A stretch of DNA of 64,000 nucleotides. Source: Oscillospiraceae bacterium (GTDB lineage Bacteria > Bacillota > Clostridia > Oscillospirales > Acutalibacteraceae). Positions 19,353 through 30,270 of this stretch are shown here, one piece after another. The notes beneath the pieces were generated by a model that saw nothing but the letters and a program-made list of their open reading frames with translations, ran no database searches and was not told where the DNA came from. The stretch lies in NCBI GenBank assembly GCA_015065725.1, contig SVPV01000005.1, positions 30,048-94,047 on the forward strand, given 5' to 3'. Each line of letters opens with the position of its first letter. The stretch's first letter is position 1. A program made the translations under genes and the position numbers.

Positions 19353-21017
19353 ATGATTAAAGATACCATCGTAGACGGCTTCGGTAATGCACCGCACCGT
19401 TCTTTATATCACGCTTTAGGACTTACAAAGGAGGAGCTATCCCGTCCCCTTATAGGTATTGTAAGCTCCTATAACGAAATAGTACCGGGACATATGAATC
19501 TTGATAAGATAACCGAGGCAGTAAAGCTCGGCGTAGCAATGGCAGGCGGTACACCTATCGTGTTCCCCGCAATAGCTGTTTGTGACGGTATCGCTATGGG
19601 ACATAAGGGTATGAAATATTCCCTTGTAACCCGTGACCTTATTGCCGACTCAACCGAATCTATGGTTTTAGCCCACGGCTTTGACGGTCTTGTTATGATA
19701 CCTAACTGTGATAAAAACGTACCCGGACTTTTAATGGCATCGGCTCGCCTTAATATACCTACAATTTTTGTAAGCGGCGGTCCTATGCTTGCGGGTAGAG
19801 TAGAGGGCAAAAAGACTAGTCTTTCAAGTATGTTTGAGGCTGTTGGTGCTTATAGTGCGGGCAAAATCGACGATAAAAAGCTACTCGAATATGAGGAGAA
19901 AACCTGTCCTACCTGTGGCTCTTGCTCGGGTATGTACACCGCAAACTCAATGAACTGTCTTACCGAGGTGCTAGGTATGGGACTTGGCGGTAACGGTACA
20001 ATCCCTGCAGTGTACAGTAGCCGTATTGAGCTTGCAAAGCATGCAGGTATGCAGGTTATGGAATTGGTTAAAAAAGATATCCGTCCTTTAGATATTATGA
20101 CAAAGGACGCTTTCCACAATGCACTTACTGCAGATATGGCACTTGGCTGCTCTACAAACAGTATGTTGCATCTGCCCGCAATCGCTAACGAGTGCGGCGT
20201 AGAATTTAATCTTGATATGGCAAATGAGATTAGTGAAAAAACACCTAACCTTTGCCATTTAGCCCCTGCCGGCAGAACCTATATGGAGGATTTGAACGAG
20301 GCAGGCGGTGTTTACGCAGTTCTTAAAGAGCTTACAAAGCTAGGTCTTATTAAGACCGACGCTATTACCTGTACAGGTAAAACAGTAGGCGAAAATATAG
20401 AAAATGCCTTTAATCTTGATACCGAAACTATAAGAACGGTAGATAATCCTTATTCCACTACAGGCGGTATTGCGGTACTTCGCGGCAACTTGGCACCCGA
20501 CGGCTGTGTTGTAAAACGTGCCGCAGTAGCTAAGGAAATGCTCGTTCACGAGGGACCCGCTAGGGTGTTTAATTCCGAGGAGGAGTGTATTAAGGTTATT
20601 TACGAGGGCAGCATTAAAGCAGGCGATGTTGTAGTTATCCGCTACGAAGGTCCAGCAGGCGGCCCCGGTATGAGAGAGATGCTTTCTCCAACCTCTGCTA
20701 TTGCGGGTATGGGACTTGATAAGGAGGTAGCTCTTATTACCGACGGTAGATTTTCGGGTGCTACAAGGGGTGCATCAATCGGTCACGTATCCCCTGAAGC
20801 CGTACGCGGCGGACTTATCGCCTACGTTAAGGACGGGGATATAATTTCAATAAATATTCCTGAATATAAAATTGAGCTTAAGGTATCCGACGAGGAAATC
20901 GAAAAGCGTAAAAAAGAAATGCCTATTATGAAGAAAGATAATCTTTCGGGCTATTTAAAGAGATATTCACAAATGGTATCCTCGGCAGATAAGGGTGCTA
21001 TTATAAATATAAAGTAG
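19353..21017 (+). CDS. ilvD: Dihydroxy-acid dehydratase
   Basis: Iron-sulfur dehydratase forming 2-oxoisovalerate and 2-oxo-3-methylvalerate. Start set at ATG 19353 behind GGAGG; an earlier in-frame start at 19311 falls inside the upstream hairpin. Cluster cysteines lie in PNCDKNVPG and in [17 protein letters not shown], with the [11 protein letters not shown] block and the C-terminal [11 protein letters not shown] and [21 protein letters not shown] motifs. The 554-residue length is normal. The cluster is expected to be oxygen-sensitive. Confidence 0.97.
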   Translation: MIKDTIVDGFGNAPHRSLYHALGLTKEELSRPLIGIVSSYNEIVPGHMNLDKITEAVKLGVAMAGGTPIVFPAIAVCDGIAMGHKGMKYSLVTRDLIADSTESMVLAHGFDGLVMIPNCDKNVPGLLMASARLNIPTIFVSGGPMLAGRVEGKKTSLSSMFEAVGAYSAGKIDDKKLLEYEEKTCPTCGSCSGMYTANSMNCLTEVLGMGLGGNGTIPAVYSSRIELAKHAGMQVMELVKKDIRPLDIMTKDAFHNALTADMALGCSTNSMLHLPAIANECGVEFNLDMANEISEKTPNLCHLAPAGRTYMEDLNEAGGVYAVLKELTKLGLIKTDAITCTGKTVGENIENAFNLDTETIRTVDNPYSTTGGIAVLRGNLAPDGCVVKRAAVAKEMLVHEGPARVFNSEEECIKVIYEGSIKAGDVVVIRYEGPAGGPGMREMLSPTSAIAGMGLDKEVALITDGRFSGATRGASIGHVSPEAVRGGLIAYVKDGDIISINIPEYKIELKVSDEEIEKRKKEMPIMKKDNLSGYLKRYSQMVSSADKGAIINIK

Positions 21018-21036
21018 GACAAAGGAGAAAATCTTT

Positions 21037-22299
21037 ATGTCAATGACAATGACACAAAAAATTCTTGCCGCACACGCGGGTCTAGAGAGCGTTGAGGCGG
21101 GCGAATTAATACTGGTATCACTTGACCGCGTACTTGGTAACGATATAACCTCCCCCGTAGCTATCAGAGAATTTGATAAATTGGGTTTTGATGAGGTTTA
21201 CGATAAAAACAAGGTAACAATGGTAATGGACCATTTTGCACCTAACAAGGATATTAAGGCGGCTATACAGTGTAAAATGTGCCGCGATTTCTGTCGTGAA
21301 AAGGAAGTGGTAAACTTCTACGATGTTGGTAAAATGGGTGTAGAACACGCACTCTTGCCCGAAAAGGGACTTGTAGTTTCGGGTGATACCGTAATAGGTG
21401 CCGATTCACATACCTGTACATACGGTGCTTTGGGTGCCTTTTCTACAGGTGTTGGCTCTACCGATATGGCTTGCGGTATGGCAATAGGCAAGGCTTGGTT
21501 TAAGGTGCCCTCTGCCATTAAATTTGTGCTTAAGGGCAAGCTTCAAAAATATGTTTCGGGTAAGGACGTAATTTTACATATTATCGGTAAAATCGGCGTT
21601 GACGGAGCCCTTTATCGCTCTATGGAATTCACAGGTGAGGGTGTTAGCTCACTTTCTATTACCGACAGACTTACTATTTGTAATATGGCTATTGAGGCAG
21701 GAGCTAAAAACGGCATTTTCCCCGTTGATGAGCAGACTTTAGCCTATATTGCCGAGCGTTCTGACAGAAAACCCGTAGTATACGAGGCTGACGAGGACGC
21801 CGTTTATGACGAAACCTATGAAATTGACCTTTCGGCTATCCGTCCCACAGTTGCATTTCCGCATTTGCCAGAAAACACCAAGACGGTTGACGAAATAAGC
21901 GAAGTAAAAATTGACCAAGTAGTAATCGGTTCTTGTACTAACGGATATTATGAAAATATTAAAGAGGCAGCCGACATTATAAGGGGCAAAAAGGTAGCCG
22001 ACGGTGTTAGAGCAATTATAATTCCTGCCACACAGGAAATTTATATGCGTGCAATGCGTGAGGGCTTGCTTGCCGACTTTATTGAGGCAGGCTGTGCTGT
22101 TTCCACACCAACCTGCGGACCTTGCCTTGGCGGCCATATGGGTATTTTAGCACCTTACGAGCGTGCAGTGGCTACTACAAACCGCAACTTTGTAGGACGT
22201 ATGGGTGACCCGACCTCTGAAGTGTATTTGACTTCTCCGGCGGTTGCTGCTGCAAGTGCGATTTTGGGTAGAATAGCTTCGCCCGAGGAGGTAATGTAA
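21037..22299 (+). CDS. leuC: 3-isopropylmalate dehydratase, large subunit
   Basis: Together with LeuD isomerises 2- to 3-isopropylmalate. The 420 residues match the short archaeal/clostridial LeuC type. The [4Fe-4S] ligands are in GSCTNG and in [14 protein letters not shown], and [13 protein letters not shown] is present. AAAGGAG lies upstream. leuD follows after 2 bases. Confidence 0.96.
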   Translation: MSMTMTQKILAAHAGLESVEAGELILVSLDRVLGNDITSPVAIREFDKLGFDEVYDKNKVTMVMDHFAPNKDIKAAIQCKMCRDFCREKEVVNFYDVGKMGVEHALLPEKGLVVSGDTVIGADSHTCTYGALGAFSTGVGSTDMACGMAIGKAWFKVPSAIKFVLKGKLQKYVSGKDVILHIIGKIGVDGALYRSMEFTGEGVSSLSITDRLTICNMAIEAGAKNGIFPVDEQTLAYIAERSDRKPVVYEADEDAVYDETYEIDLSAIRPTVAFPHLPENTKTVDEISEVKIDQVVIGSCTNGYYENIKEAADIIRGKKVADGVRAIIIPATQEIYMRAMREGLLADFIEAGCAVSTPTCGPCLGGHMGILAPYERAVATTNRNFVGRMGDPTSEVYLTSPAVAAASAILGRIASPEEVM

Positions 22300-22301
22300 T
22301 T

Positions 22302-22796
22302 ATGCTATTTAACGGAAAAGTAATTAAATATAAGGATAATGTTGATACCGACGTTATTATTCCTGCACGCTACCTTAATACTATTGATAAAAAAGAACTA
22401 GCCTCTCACTGTATGGAGGACTTAGATACATCTTTTAAGGAAAGAGTAAAAACCAATAAAATTATTGTTGCAGGCAACAACTTCGGTTGCGGTTCTTCGC
22501 GTGAGCATGCACCCTTGGCTATTAAAGAAAGCGGTGTAGAGCTTGTAATTGCAAAAAGCTTTGCAAGAATTTTTTATCGCAATGCTATTAATATAGGTCT
22601 TGCTATTTTCGAGTGTCCCGAGGCTGCAGATGCCATCTCGGACGGCGACGAAATCAAGGCAGATTCCGATACGGGTATTATAGAAGACCTTACAACAGGC
22701 AAGCAGTTTAAAACTAAGCCTTTCCCCGAATTTATAGGCAAAATTATTGCCGACGGGGGACTTGTTGAGGCTATTAAGAAAGGCAGTGTAAAATAA
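22302..22796 (+). CDS. leuD: 3-isopropylmalate dehydratase, small subunit
   Basis: Swivelling-domain subunit that completes the LeuC active site. The 164-residue short form shows [14 protein letters not shown] at the N-terminus and [13 protein letters not shown] in the substrate loop. GAGG before the ATG lies within the end of leuC. Its stop shares a base with the leuB start (TAATG), which suggests coupling. Confidence 0.96.
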   Translation: MLFNGKVIKYKDNVDTDVIIPARYLNTIDKKELASHCMEDLDTSFKERVKTNKIIVAGNNFGCGSSREHAPLAIKESGVELVIAKSFARIFYRNAINIGLAIFECPEAADAISDGDEIKADSDTGIIEDLTTGKQFKTKPFPEFIGKIIADGGLVEAIKKGSVK

Positions 22797-23863
22797 TGGA
22801 ACTTAATATTGCTTTACTTAAGGGTGACGGAATAGGTCCCGAAATAGTGGACAGTGCAGTAGAAGTGCTTTATAAAATAGGCGAAAAATTCGGTCACAAA
22901 TTTAATTTCACCCCTTATCTTATAGGCGGCTGTGCAATAGATGCTACTGGTGAGCCGTTACCAAAAGAAACGGTTGTGGGGTGTCTTGCGAGCGATAGCG
23001 TACTGCTTGGTGCGGTGGGCGGTCCGAAGTGGGATACACTACCTGGTAATATGCGTCCCGAAAAGGCACTGCTTGGCATTCGTGCCGCTATGGAATTATA
23101 TACAAATCTTCGCCCTGCAAAGCTTTATCCCGCACTTAAAGGTGATTCACCGCTTCGCCCCGATATCGTAGATAACGGCTTTGATATTATGATTGTGCGT
23201 GAGCTTACAGGCGGTATTTACTTTGGTGATAGAGGCTACCGCGAGGGCAAATACGGTGAGGAGGCTTATGATACCGAGTGTTATAGCCGTATGGAAATTG
23301 AGCGTATTGCCCGTGCCGCATTTGAAGCCGCACAAAAGCGTAATAAAAATGTTATTAGCATTGATAAGGCAAATGTGCTTGAATCTTCAAGACTTTGGAG
23401 AAAGACTGTACACGAAATTGCGGCAGAGTACCCCGACGTTACCTGCACAGATATGCTAGTAGATAACGCCGCTATGCAGCTTGTTAAAAATCCCTCACAG
23501 TTCGACGTAATTGTAACTTCAAATATGTTCGGTGATATTTTATCTGACGAGGCTTCGCAGATTACAGGCTCTATAGGAATGCTCGCATCGGCGTCACTTG
23601 GTGCTACAAAGCGTGGTCTTTATGAGCCTATTCACGGCTCTGCACCCGATATTGCAGGTAAGAATTTGGCAAACCCGATAGCAACTGTTTTGTCTGCTGC
23701 TATGATGCTTAAATATTCTTTCGGTTTAATGGACGAGGCACAGTGCATTGAAGATGCGGTAGATGCTGTTTTAGAGGACGGTATCCGCACCGCAGATATT
23801 GCACACGGCGTAGATGCTATCGGTACTAAAGAAATCACCGCAGAAATCTTAAAGAGAATATAG
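22796..23863 (+). CDS. leuB: 3-isopropylmalate dehydrogenase
   Basis: NAD-dependent oxidation and decarboxylation of 3-isopropylmalate to 2-oxoisocaproate. The 355 residues carry [11 protein letters not shown] at the start, the [10 protein letters not shown] substrate segment, [32 protein letters not shown] (metal Asp residues), and [22 protein letters not shown] for NAD. Together with leuA and leuCD this completes the leucine branch apart from the transaminase. Confidence 0.97.
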   Translation: MELNIALLKGDGIGPEIVDSAVEVLYKIGEKFGHKFNFTPYLIGGCAIDATGEPLPKETVVGCLASDSVLLGAVGGPKWDTLPGNMRPEKALLGIRAAMELYTNLRPAKLYPALKGDSPLRPDIVDNGFDIMIVRELTGGIYFGDRGYREGKYGEEAYDTECYSRMEIERIARAAFEAAQKRNKNVISIDKANVLESSRLWRKTVHEIAAEYPDVTCTDMLVDNAAMQLVKNPSQFDVIVTSNMFGDILSDEASQITGSIGMLASASLGATKRGLYEPIHGSAPDIAGKNLANPIATVLSAAMMLKYSFGLMDEAQCIEDAVDAVLEDGIRTADIAHGVDAIGTKEITAEILKRI

Positions 23864-23892
23864 ATTGTAGGGTAAATTTAAAGGAAAAAGAT

Positions 23893-25083
23893 ATGAATTT
23901 TAATGACTTAAATGTTGCACTTTCTTCGGTTAGTCTTTATAAGGGTGTGCTAAAGGAAAAGGTTTTTACTTCCCTTTTAACACTTCTACGTTTACCTAAT
24001 GGCACCGCCGATTATTTAAAGGCAGAAGCTTATGCGGATTTCGTGTCGGCACTTTACGAAGAGGGCTGTGACCTTGGTGAATATATCGAGAACGCCCTTA
24101 AATGTGACGATAATGTATATGTAAGAAGCTTCGCGGCGGGTAAAGAAATTCCCGTAGTTATGCAAGAGGCGTTTTTTGGTGAGCTTGAAAGCTTTTCGGC
24201 TATTACAGAAATTTCTTCTGACGATTTATTGTCGGCTTTAGGACTTTCCTCAGATTTTCCGAAATTTAAAAATACTAAGAAGAATTTTTCTGAAATTATC
24301 CCCGAAACACTTAAAAACTCCTCAAAGCTAGGCTATGGCGTCTATGCTAAATACGGTATGTTCAGAATTGAGGACGCGGGACGTCTTACGCCTATATTAT
24401 CGCCCGACAACATAAGACTTTCATCCCTTGTGGGTTACGAAAACGAGCGTAGACAGGTGCTTGAAAACACTAAAGGATTGTTGCTTGGCAAGCCTGCCGC
24501 TAACGTGCTTTTGTGCGGTGATGCGGGTACAGGCAAATCCTCCACCGTAAAGGCGGTTGCTAATGAGCTTAAAGATGAGGGCATACGTCTTATAGAGGTT
24601 AGAAAGGACCAGCTTTGCTTTTTGCCCACCGTTATGGGCGAGATTGCCGATAACCCATTAAAGTTTATAATATTTGTTGACGATTTATCTTTTTCACCCG
24701 ACGATGACGGTTTTGGCACCCTAAAGGCTATTTTAGAGGGCTCGGCTGCGGCAAAGACTTCAAATGCGGTAATTTACGCTACAAGTAACCGCCGTCACAT
24801 TGTAAAAGAGACCTTTTCTGCCCGCGAGGGTGATGAAATCCATAGACGTGACACTATTGAAGAAACTATTTCGCTATCTGCCCGTTTTGGTTTGAGTATT
24901 TTGTTTGCAAAGCCCGACAAACAGCTTTACCTAAAAATTGTCCGCACTCTAGCAGAGGAAAACGGTATAGAGGTTAATTCGGAGCTTGATATAAAGGCAG
25001 AAGCCTTTGCACTTTCAAAAGGCGGACGCTCAGCCCGTACGGCAGGTCAGTTTATAAATAATATTTTAACTGTGGCTGAATAA
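23893..25083 (+). CDS. DUF815-family AAA+ ATPase
   Basis: A cytoplasmic P-loop ATPase of 396 residues. The N-terminal half (to about residue 175) is helical and unfamiliar; the C-terminal half is the DUF815 ATPase with GYENERRQVLENT, Walker A GDAGTGKSS (209-217), Walker B FIIFVDDLSF (about 258-267), sensor ATSNRRHI and the EISLSARFG-like arginine region. The family has no settled role. It is 29 bases after leuB and 28 before ilvA, with its own AAAGGA site, so it is transcribed inside the T-box amino acid operon. That position is odd: nothing in the protein points to amino acid metabolism. Confidence 0.88.
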   Translation: MNFNDLNVALSSVSLYKGVLKEKVFTSLLTLLRLPNGTADYLKAEAYADFVSALYEEGCDLGEYIENALKCDDNVYVRSFAAGKEIPVVMQEAFFGELESFSAITEISSDDLLSALGLSSDFPKFKNTKKNFSEIIPETLKNSSKLGYGVYAKYGMFRIEDAGRLTPILSPDNIRLSSLVGYENERRQVLENTKGLLLGKPAANVLLCGDAGTGKSSTVKAVANELKDEGIRLIEVRKDQLCFLPTVMGEIADNPLKFIIFVDDLSFSPDDDGFGTLKAILEGSAAAKTSNAVIYATSNRRHIVKETFSAREGDEIHRRDTIEETISLSARFGLSILFAKPDKQLYLKIVRTLAEENGIEVNSELDIKAEAFALSKGGRSARTAGQFINNILTVAE

Positions 25084-25111
25084 GAAATTAATTAAAAGAA
25101 GGAATTTTTAA

Positions 25112-26305
25112 ATGCTTACACTTGATAAGGTTTACCACGCAGGCTATGTGCTAAAGGACGTTATTCGTAAAACCGACGTTATTAAGGCACCTAATATTAA
25201 TCCCGAAGCAGATGTTTATCTAAAAACCGAAAATTTGCAGATTACGGGTTCTTTTAAGGTGCGTGGTTCATACTATAAAATCTCACAATTAACCGAGGAG
25301 GAAAAATCTCACGGTGTAATTGCCTGTTCGGCAGGCAATCACGCACAGGGCGTGGCTTTGGCAGCTACCAAAAACGGTATTAAGTCGATAATCTGTCTGC
25401 CCGACGGTGCACCTATTTCTAAGGTAGAGGCTACCAAAAATTACGGTGCAGAGGTTTGTCTTGTTGAGGGTGTTTATGATGACGCTTATAAAAAAGCGTT
25501 ATCACTTCGTGATGAAAAGGGTTATACCTTTATTCATCCCTTTAATGACGAAAGTGTAATAGCAGGTCAAGGCACAATAGGTCTTGAACTATTCGACCAA
25601 ATACCCGACCTTGATGCAGTTGTAGTACCAATAGGCGGCGGCGGTCTGATTTCGGGTGTTGCCTTTACTATGAAAAAGCTAAACCCCAACATTAAGATTT
25701 ACGGTGTTCAGTCGCAGGGGGCACCTAGTATGGCAACCTCTATTAAAAACGGTGAAATTACCCGCCTAGACGGTGTTTATACAATCGCAGACGGTATTGC
25801 AGTAAAGGAACCGGGCGACCTTACATACGAACTCTGCCGAGAGTATGTTGATGAAATAGTAACCGTTAGCGACGACGAAATTTCGGCAGCTATTTTAGCA
25901 CTTATTGAACAGCAGAAGTTAATTGCCGAGGGTGCGGGTGCTGTATCTGTAGCGGCGGTAATGTTTAATAAGGTGCCTATCAAGAATAAAAAGGTTGCTT
26001 GCTTAGTGTCGGGCGGTAATATCGACGTTACAATACTTTCCCGTGTAATTAAACGCGGTCTTATGATGTCACACAGAAGTTGCCAACTCACACTTGAGCT
26101 AGTTGATAAACCCGGTCAGCTTATGAACGTTTCAAGAATTATTGCCGAAAATGGCGGCAATGTAACATCGGTTCACCACGAGCGTTCAAACGAGGGCTCT
26201 GACGTTAACGGCTGTTATCTTCGTATTAATCTCGAAACCCGAAACGGTGAGCATATTGAAGAAATTAAAAAAGCTCTTACCGATTTTGGTTTTAAAATCT
26301 TATAA
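25112..26305 (+). CDS. ilvA: Threonine ammonia-lyase with C-terminal ACT domain
   Basis: PLP enzyme turning threonine into 2-oxobutyrate, the entry to isoleucine. The PLP lysine is in GSFKVRGSY (about residue 48), the GGGGLISG phosphate loop and the VSGGNIDV segment follow, and a single ACT domain fills the last 75 residues. At 397 residues it is the short form also called TdcB-like. Operon position with the ilv genes supports the biosynthetic role. Its reaction releases a reactive enamine that the next gene product removes. Confidence 0.94.
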   Translation: MLTLDKVYHAGYVLKDVIRKTDVIKAPNINPEADVYLKTENLQITGSFKVRGSYYKISQLTEEEKSHGVIACSAGNHAQGVALAATKNGIKSIICLPDGAPISKVEATKNYGAEVCLVEGVYDDAYKKALSLRDEKGYTFIHPFNDESVIAGQGTIGLELFDQIPDLDAVVVPIGGGGLISGVAFTMKKLNPNIKIYGVQSQGAPSMATSIKNGEITRLDGVYTIADGIAVKEPGDLTYELCREYVDEIVTVSDDEISAAILALIEQQKLIAEGAGAVSVAAVMFNKVPIKNKKVACLVSGGNIDVTILSRVIKRGLMMSHRSCQLTLELVDKPGQLMNVSRIIAENGGNVTSVHHERSNEGSDVNGCYLRINLETRNGEHIEEIKKALTDFGFKIL

Positions 26306-26320
26306 TTTAGGAGAATAAAA

Positions 26321-26695
26321 ATGGAAATTATTGCTACAAATAAAGCTCCTGCCGCAATAGGTCCCTATTCACAGGCAGTTAAGGTTGGAAACTTGCTTTT
26401 CACATCGGGACAGATTGCAATCAATCCCGAAACCGCACAGGTTGTAGAGGGCGGTATTGCCGAGCAGACCGAGCAGATTATGAAAAATCTAGGTGCTGTT
26501 TTAGCAGAAGCAGGTCTTTCTTATACCGATGCTGTAAAGACCACCTGCTTTTTAGCAGAAATTGCGGATTTTGCTACCTTTAACGAAATTTACGGAAAAT
26601 ATTTTACAGGCAAACCCGCAAGAAGCTGTGTTGCTGTAAAGGATTTACCTAAAGGCGTGCTTGCCGAGGTTGAGGTTATAGCAGAATTCAAATAA
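26321..26695 (+). CDS. ridA: RidA enamine/imine deaminase
   Basis: Hydrolyses the enamine/imine intermediates released by PLP dehydratases such as IlvA, protecting other PLP enzymes. The 124 residues show the family pattern: IATNKAPAAIGPYSQAV, the GQIAINPETAQ segment, and the C-terminal ARSCVAVKDLPKGVLAEVEVIA with the substrate-binding Arg and Glu. It lies 15 bases after ilvA, so enzyme and clean-up function are made together. It is the last gene before a change of subject, and no strong terminator is seen after it. Confidence 0.96.
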   Translation: MEIIATNKAPAAIGPYSQAVKVGNLLFTSGQIAINPETAQVVEGGIAEQTEQIMKNLGAVLAEAGLSYTDAVKTTCFLAEIADFATFNEIYGKYFTGKPARSCVAVKDLPKGVLAEVEVIAEFK

Positions 26696-26811
26696 AGCAG
26701 TTAAAAACATAAAAAAGCACCAAAAAGTCTTTATTTATAATATTTTCATTGCACTTTATAGTGTAAAATTTTTACTTTTCAATTAAAATATTTTTATTTA
26801 GGTGGTATTTT

Positions 26812-27945
26812 ATGAAACGTACTTTGGCTCTGGCTTTAGTTTTATTAATGTTATTGGTGTTTGCAGGTTGTGATGCCAAATCTAATGATAGCTCTGAAAA
26901 ACAGGATAGCATCTCTTCCGTGAAAGCTGATGCTGAAGTTAACAGAGAGTTAAAGGTCAAAAGCACCATTATGAGTGATGAAAAAATAGGTGATCTTTAT
27001 TATGAAGAAAGTAAAAATGTAGCCGTTCAAGATGTTAGGCTTGATTTAGGTATAGGCGAGGAAATTGTTATAGGTGCTCTTTCAGATATTCATTATAACT
27101 ACTGTAACAAGCGTGATTTTAGCGAACGTGACCCGGTTATAATGAGTACATATAAAAACCGAAAATGGCTTCAATATGGCTATTCGGCAGGACTTGCAAA
27201 AAACTGTATGGATTTACTTGATGGCACGGTAGATTTAATGGTGTTTAACGGTGATACGCTTGATTATCTTTCACACGGTGCCAGAGAAATTATGCAACGT
27301 GATATATGGGACCGTTATCCAAACGCTATTGCAACCTTAGGCAATCACGAGGCTGCACGTCAAATGCAAGGTGAAGTACCGGATATAATCCCGCTTGAGA
27401 AAAGGCTTGATACTGTCCGCGAATTTTGGAAACACGATATTGATTATACAACAAGGCTTATAAAGGGAAAATTACTGGTGATAGGTCTTAATGATGCGTA
27501 TAATGTTGTAAGCGAAGAGGTGCTTCAAAACTTCAAAAATGATATTGCTAATGCTCGCAAAGCAGGACAGAAGATATTGCTGTTTATGCACGTGCCGGTT
27601 GCCACGGGAAATCCTGAGCATACGAATATAGATGTAGGGCATCCTGCTGTGTTAAATGAAAATAATACTTCAGATTTACCGTTAAATTTCTGTGACGGTG
27701 TGAACGATAAGGGTTTGGTGCTTTTGGGCAATCCTCGTACTGATGACACTTCAAAAGAGTTTTGCAAAGTTCTTACTAATAATGCAGATGTAGTCAAGGG
27801 CGTCTTTACCGGACATCTGCATAACGCAATGTATCTTGAAATTTTGGCTAAAAACCCCGATGGAAGCAGTGCCATAATTCCTCAATATGTTATGTCTACT
27901 ACCGCTTCGGGCAGTGGTTATATGATGAGAATTTTTGTAAAATAA
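26812..27945 (+). CDS. Secreted calcineurin-like phosphoesterase lipoprotein
   Basis: A signal peptide ends in the lipobox FAGC (Cys about residue 20), so the protein should be lipid-anchored on the outside. A Ser/Asp-rich linker precedes a metallophosphoesterase domain with its five metal motifs: SDIHYN, NGDTLD, LGNHEA, MHVP and TGHLHNA. The substrate cannot be told; related domains act on nucleotides, sugar phosphates or phospholipids. AGGTGG lies upstream. It is a single gene closed by a strong terminator shared with prs. Confidence 0.88.
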   Translation: MKRTLALALVLLMLLVFAGCDAKSNDSSEKQDSISSVKADAEVNRELKVKSTIMSDEKIGDLYYEESKNVAVQDVRLDLGIGEEIVIGALSDIHYNYCNKRDFSERDPVIMSTYKNRKWLQYGYSAGLAKNCMDLLDGTVDLMVFNGDTLDYLSHGAREIMQRDIWDRYPNAIATLGNHEAARQMQGEVPDIIPLEKRLDTVREFWKHDIDYTTRLIKGKLLVIGLNDAYNVVSEEVLQNFKNDIANARKAGQKILLFMHVPVATGNPEHTNIDVGHPAVLNENNTSDLPLNFCDGVNDKGLVLLGNPRTDDTSKEFCKVLTNNADVVKGVFTGHLHNAMYLEILAKNPDGSSAIIPQYVMSTTASGSGYMMRIFVK

Positions 27946-27967
27946 AAAATTAATAAAAACAGAAAAA

Positions 27968-28003
27968 CAAAAGCACAATCGTCAAATCGACGATTGTGCT
28001 TTT
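27968..28003. terminator. Bidirectional terminator between convergent genes
   Basis: A perfect 13-bp stem (27971-27983 with 27989-28001) with an AAATC loop, flanked by A-run and T-run. It serves both the phosphoesterase (plus) and the PRPP synthetase (minus). Confidence 0.88.
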
Positions 28004-28028
28004 AAAATTTAAAGACAATCAGTAATTT

Positions 28029-29231
28029 TTATTTATTGTTTTCTGCCTCGTATTTTGCAACAACCTTTTTAATGCGGTCAGCTGGGTCTAAAAGACTGCT
28101 TATGGAGTTATCGTTATTAAGTGTATCAACAATAAGGGCTATATACTTTGACATATTTACGCTGCAGTACCACTCTCTTGATAAAAGCTCGGGTGTTTGG
28201 TAAATAAGATTTGTGGTAAACACCTTGTTAATATAGCCTTTTTCATAGTATTCATCAAACTTTTCAAGTCCCTCAACAAAAAGACCAAAGGTAGAGAATA
28301 CAAATATTCTTCTTGCACCCTTTTCTTTAAGCTTTGCGGCTATGTCAAGCATAGACTCACCCGAGGAAATCATATCATCAACTAAAATAAGGTCCTTGCC
28401 CTTAATGTCGTTGCCTAAAAACTCGTGTGCTTCAATGGGGTTTCTACCGTTTACTATTACCGAGTAGTTACGACGCTTGTAGAACATACCAAGCTCTAAC
28501 CCTAAAACCGAAGAATAGTAAATACAACGTCCCATACCGCCTTCGTCAGGAGAAACTATCATAGTATGCTCGCGGTCAAGCTTAACATCGTCAACGGTGC
28601 GAAGAAGAGCCTTAATCATCTGATAAGTAGCTTGTACATTGTCAAAGCCATCAAGCGGAATAGCATTGTTCACACGGGGGTCATGTGCATCAAAGGTAAT
28701 TATATTCTTAACGCCCATATTTACAAGCTCTTGAAGTGCCATAGCACAGTCCATAGACTCCCTTGAAGAACGACGGTGCTGTCTGCCTTCATAAAGCATT
28801 GGCATAATAACCGTAATTCTACGTGCCTTACCGCCAAATGCCGCAATTACACGCTTAAGGTCTTGAAAGTGGTCGTCGGGACTCATCGGTACGGTCATAC
28901 CGTACATTTTATAGTTTACATTGTAATTAAAGCAGTCACAGATAATGTAAGCATCAAGACCGCGTGCTGTGTGGTTAAGCACTGCCTTTGCTTCGCCTGT
29001 TCCAAAACGCGGACAGTTAGGGGTTACAACAAAGGATTGGTCCTCTGGAATATCTCTCCATTGTTTCAAATAATAGTCAACATTAGCAGACATCTGTTCA
29101 CAACCACGCATGCTTACAATAGCAAGGTCGCCGTAGGGTGTGTGTTTGAAGCTTACACTACTCATAACTCTCCATTCCGCATACCGAAAAAGGTACACAT
29201 TTTGCCATTCCTTATTGGCGGTGGCTGCCAT
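28029..29231 (-). CDS. prs: Divergent ribose-phosphate pyrophosphokinase
   Basis: Makes PRPP from ribose 5-phosphate and ATP. It is longer (400) and less conserved than the classical enzyme of about 315 residues: the ATP loop reads YEGRQHRRSSRE instead of the usual RQDRK, metal residues appear in FDAHDP, and the PRPP loop is VDDMISSGES in place of DDMIDTGGT. It is the long clostridial type. The start at 29231 has no good ribosome site; an in-frame ATG at 29165 (MSSVSFKHT) has GGAGAG just upstream at short spacing, so the protein may be 22 residues shorter. It stands alone. Confidence 0.88.
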   Translation of the reverse strand: MAATANKEWQNVYLFRYAEWRVMSSVSFKHTPYGDLAIVSMRGCEQMSANVDYYLKQWRDIPEDQSFVVTPNCPRFGTGEAKAVLNHTARGLDAYIICDCFNYNVNYKMYGMTVPMSPDDHFQDLKRVIAAFGGKARRITVIMPMLYEGRQHRRSSRESMDCAMALQELVNMGVKNIITFDAHDPRVNNAIPLDGFDNVQATYQMIKALLRTVDDVKLDREHTMIVSPDEGGMGRCIYYSSVLGLELGMFYKRRNYSVIVNGRNPIEAHEFLGNDIKGKDLILVDDMISSGESMLDIAAKLKEKGARRIFVFSTFGLFVEGLEKFDEYYEKGYINKVFTTNLIYQTPELLSREWYCSVNMSKYIALIVDTLNNDNSISSLLDPADRIKKVVAKYEAENNK

Positions 29232-29401
29232 ATTTAAACCGAAATAAAAGCAATAATCCCTTTTGAAAAAAAGAAATTATTTTGTCGTATATATAATATC
29301 ACATTTCTTGTATTAAAAAAAGCCTTTTTTTAAAAAAATATTAAATAATTTTTAAAAAGACTTATTATTATATTTTTATCCTGTTTTAACAAAAAAACAG
29401 A

Positions 29402-29430
29402 TTGCACTAAGGCTTTCTATTTGGTATAAT
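29402..29430 (+). promoter_or_regulatory. Sigma-A promoter for thyX-tmk
   Basis: TTGCAC (29402-29407), 17-base spacer, TATAAT (29425-29430), 66 bases before the thyX start. The rest of the 265-base gap to prs is AT-rich with a weak CTGTTTT/AAAACAG hairpin near 29391-29410 and nothing else I can support. Confidence 0.75.
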
Positions 29431-29496
29431 GTAAATTAAGTAAGTATATTTATTCTTGGCAGTGCTTTCTGCCTTGTTGTTTAGGAGTGTTTTTTA

Positions 29497-30270
29497 ATGC
29501 CGAATGTAATTTTAATAGCACATACACCCAATCCCGAACATACCGTAGCTTCTGCCGCAAAGCTTTGCTACAGTGCTTCAAGTATTGATGACTTGAGGGA
29601 CAACCTAACTGATGAAAAGGCGGCTTCTTTTGTTGAAATGCTTTCCGAAATCGGTCACGAAAGCCCCATTGAGCATGCAAGCTTCACCTTTGGTATTGAG
29701 GGTGTGTCGCGTGCATTTTTGGCACAGATTACAAGACATAGAATAGCATCTTACTCGGTAAAAAGCCAACGCTATGTGGCAGAATCGAGCTTTGAGTATA
29801 TTTTACCGCCCGAAATTGCCGCCGACAGTGAGGCTAAACGTCTTTATTTAGAGGCTATGGAGGACGATAATAAAAAGTACAATCAAATAGCTGACATATT
29901 AAAGCAAAAACATATAAAGGAATTTTTAGCCGAGGGTAAGGATGAAAAGACTGCCGCACGCTTGGCTGAAAAAAAGGCTATAGAGGATGCTCGCTTTGTA
30001 CTTCCTAATGCTTGTGAGACCAAAATGATAGTAACTATGAATGCACGCTCGCTTATGAATTTCTTTAGACACCGTTGCTGTAGACGTGCTCAGTGGGAAA
30101 TTCGCGAGGTTGCCGACCAAATGCTAGCACTTGTAAGCAAGGTAGCACCCGAGCTGTTTAAAAAAGCAGGCCCGCCCTGTCTTGTAGGCCCTTGTCCCGA
30201 GGGTAAAATGTCCTGCGGTAAGGCAAAAGAAGTAAAACAGCGTTATGAGGAAATGAAGAAAAATGGGTAA
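29497..30270 (+). CDS. thyX: Flavin-dependent thymidylate synthase
   Basis: Methylates dUMP to dTMP with FAD, NADPH and methylene-tetrahydrofolate. The ThyX signature [13 protein letters not shown] starts at residue 80. A second basic cluster near residues 188-197 ([15 protein letters not shown]) supplies the conserved Arg residues. The 257 residues are typical of the clostridial group. Its stop overlaps tmk, the next enzyme, by 8 bases. No ThyA is seen in the window. Confidence 0.96.
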   Translation: MPNVILIAHTPNPEHTVASAAKLCYSASSIDDLRDNLTDEKAASFVEMLSEIGHESPIEHASFTFGIEGVSRAFLAQITRHRIASYSVKSQRYVAESSFEYILPPEIAADSEAKRLYLEAMEDDNKKYNQIADILKQKHIKEFLAEGKDEKTAARLAEKKAIEDARFVLPNACETKMIVTMNARSLMNFFRHRCCRRAQWEIREVADQMLALVSKVAPELFKKAGPPCLVGPCPEGKMSCGKAKEVKQRYEEMKKNG

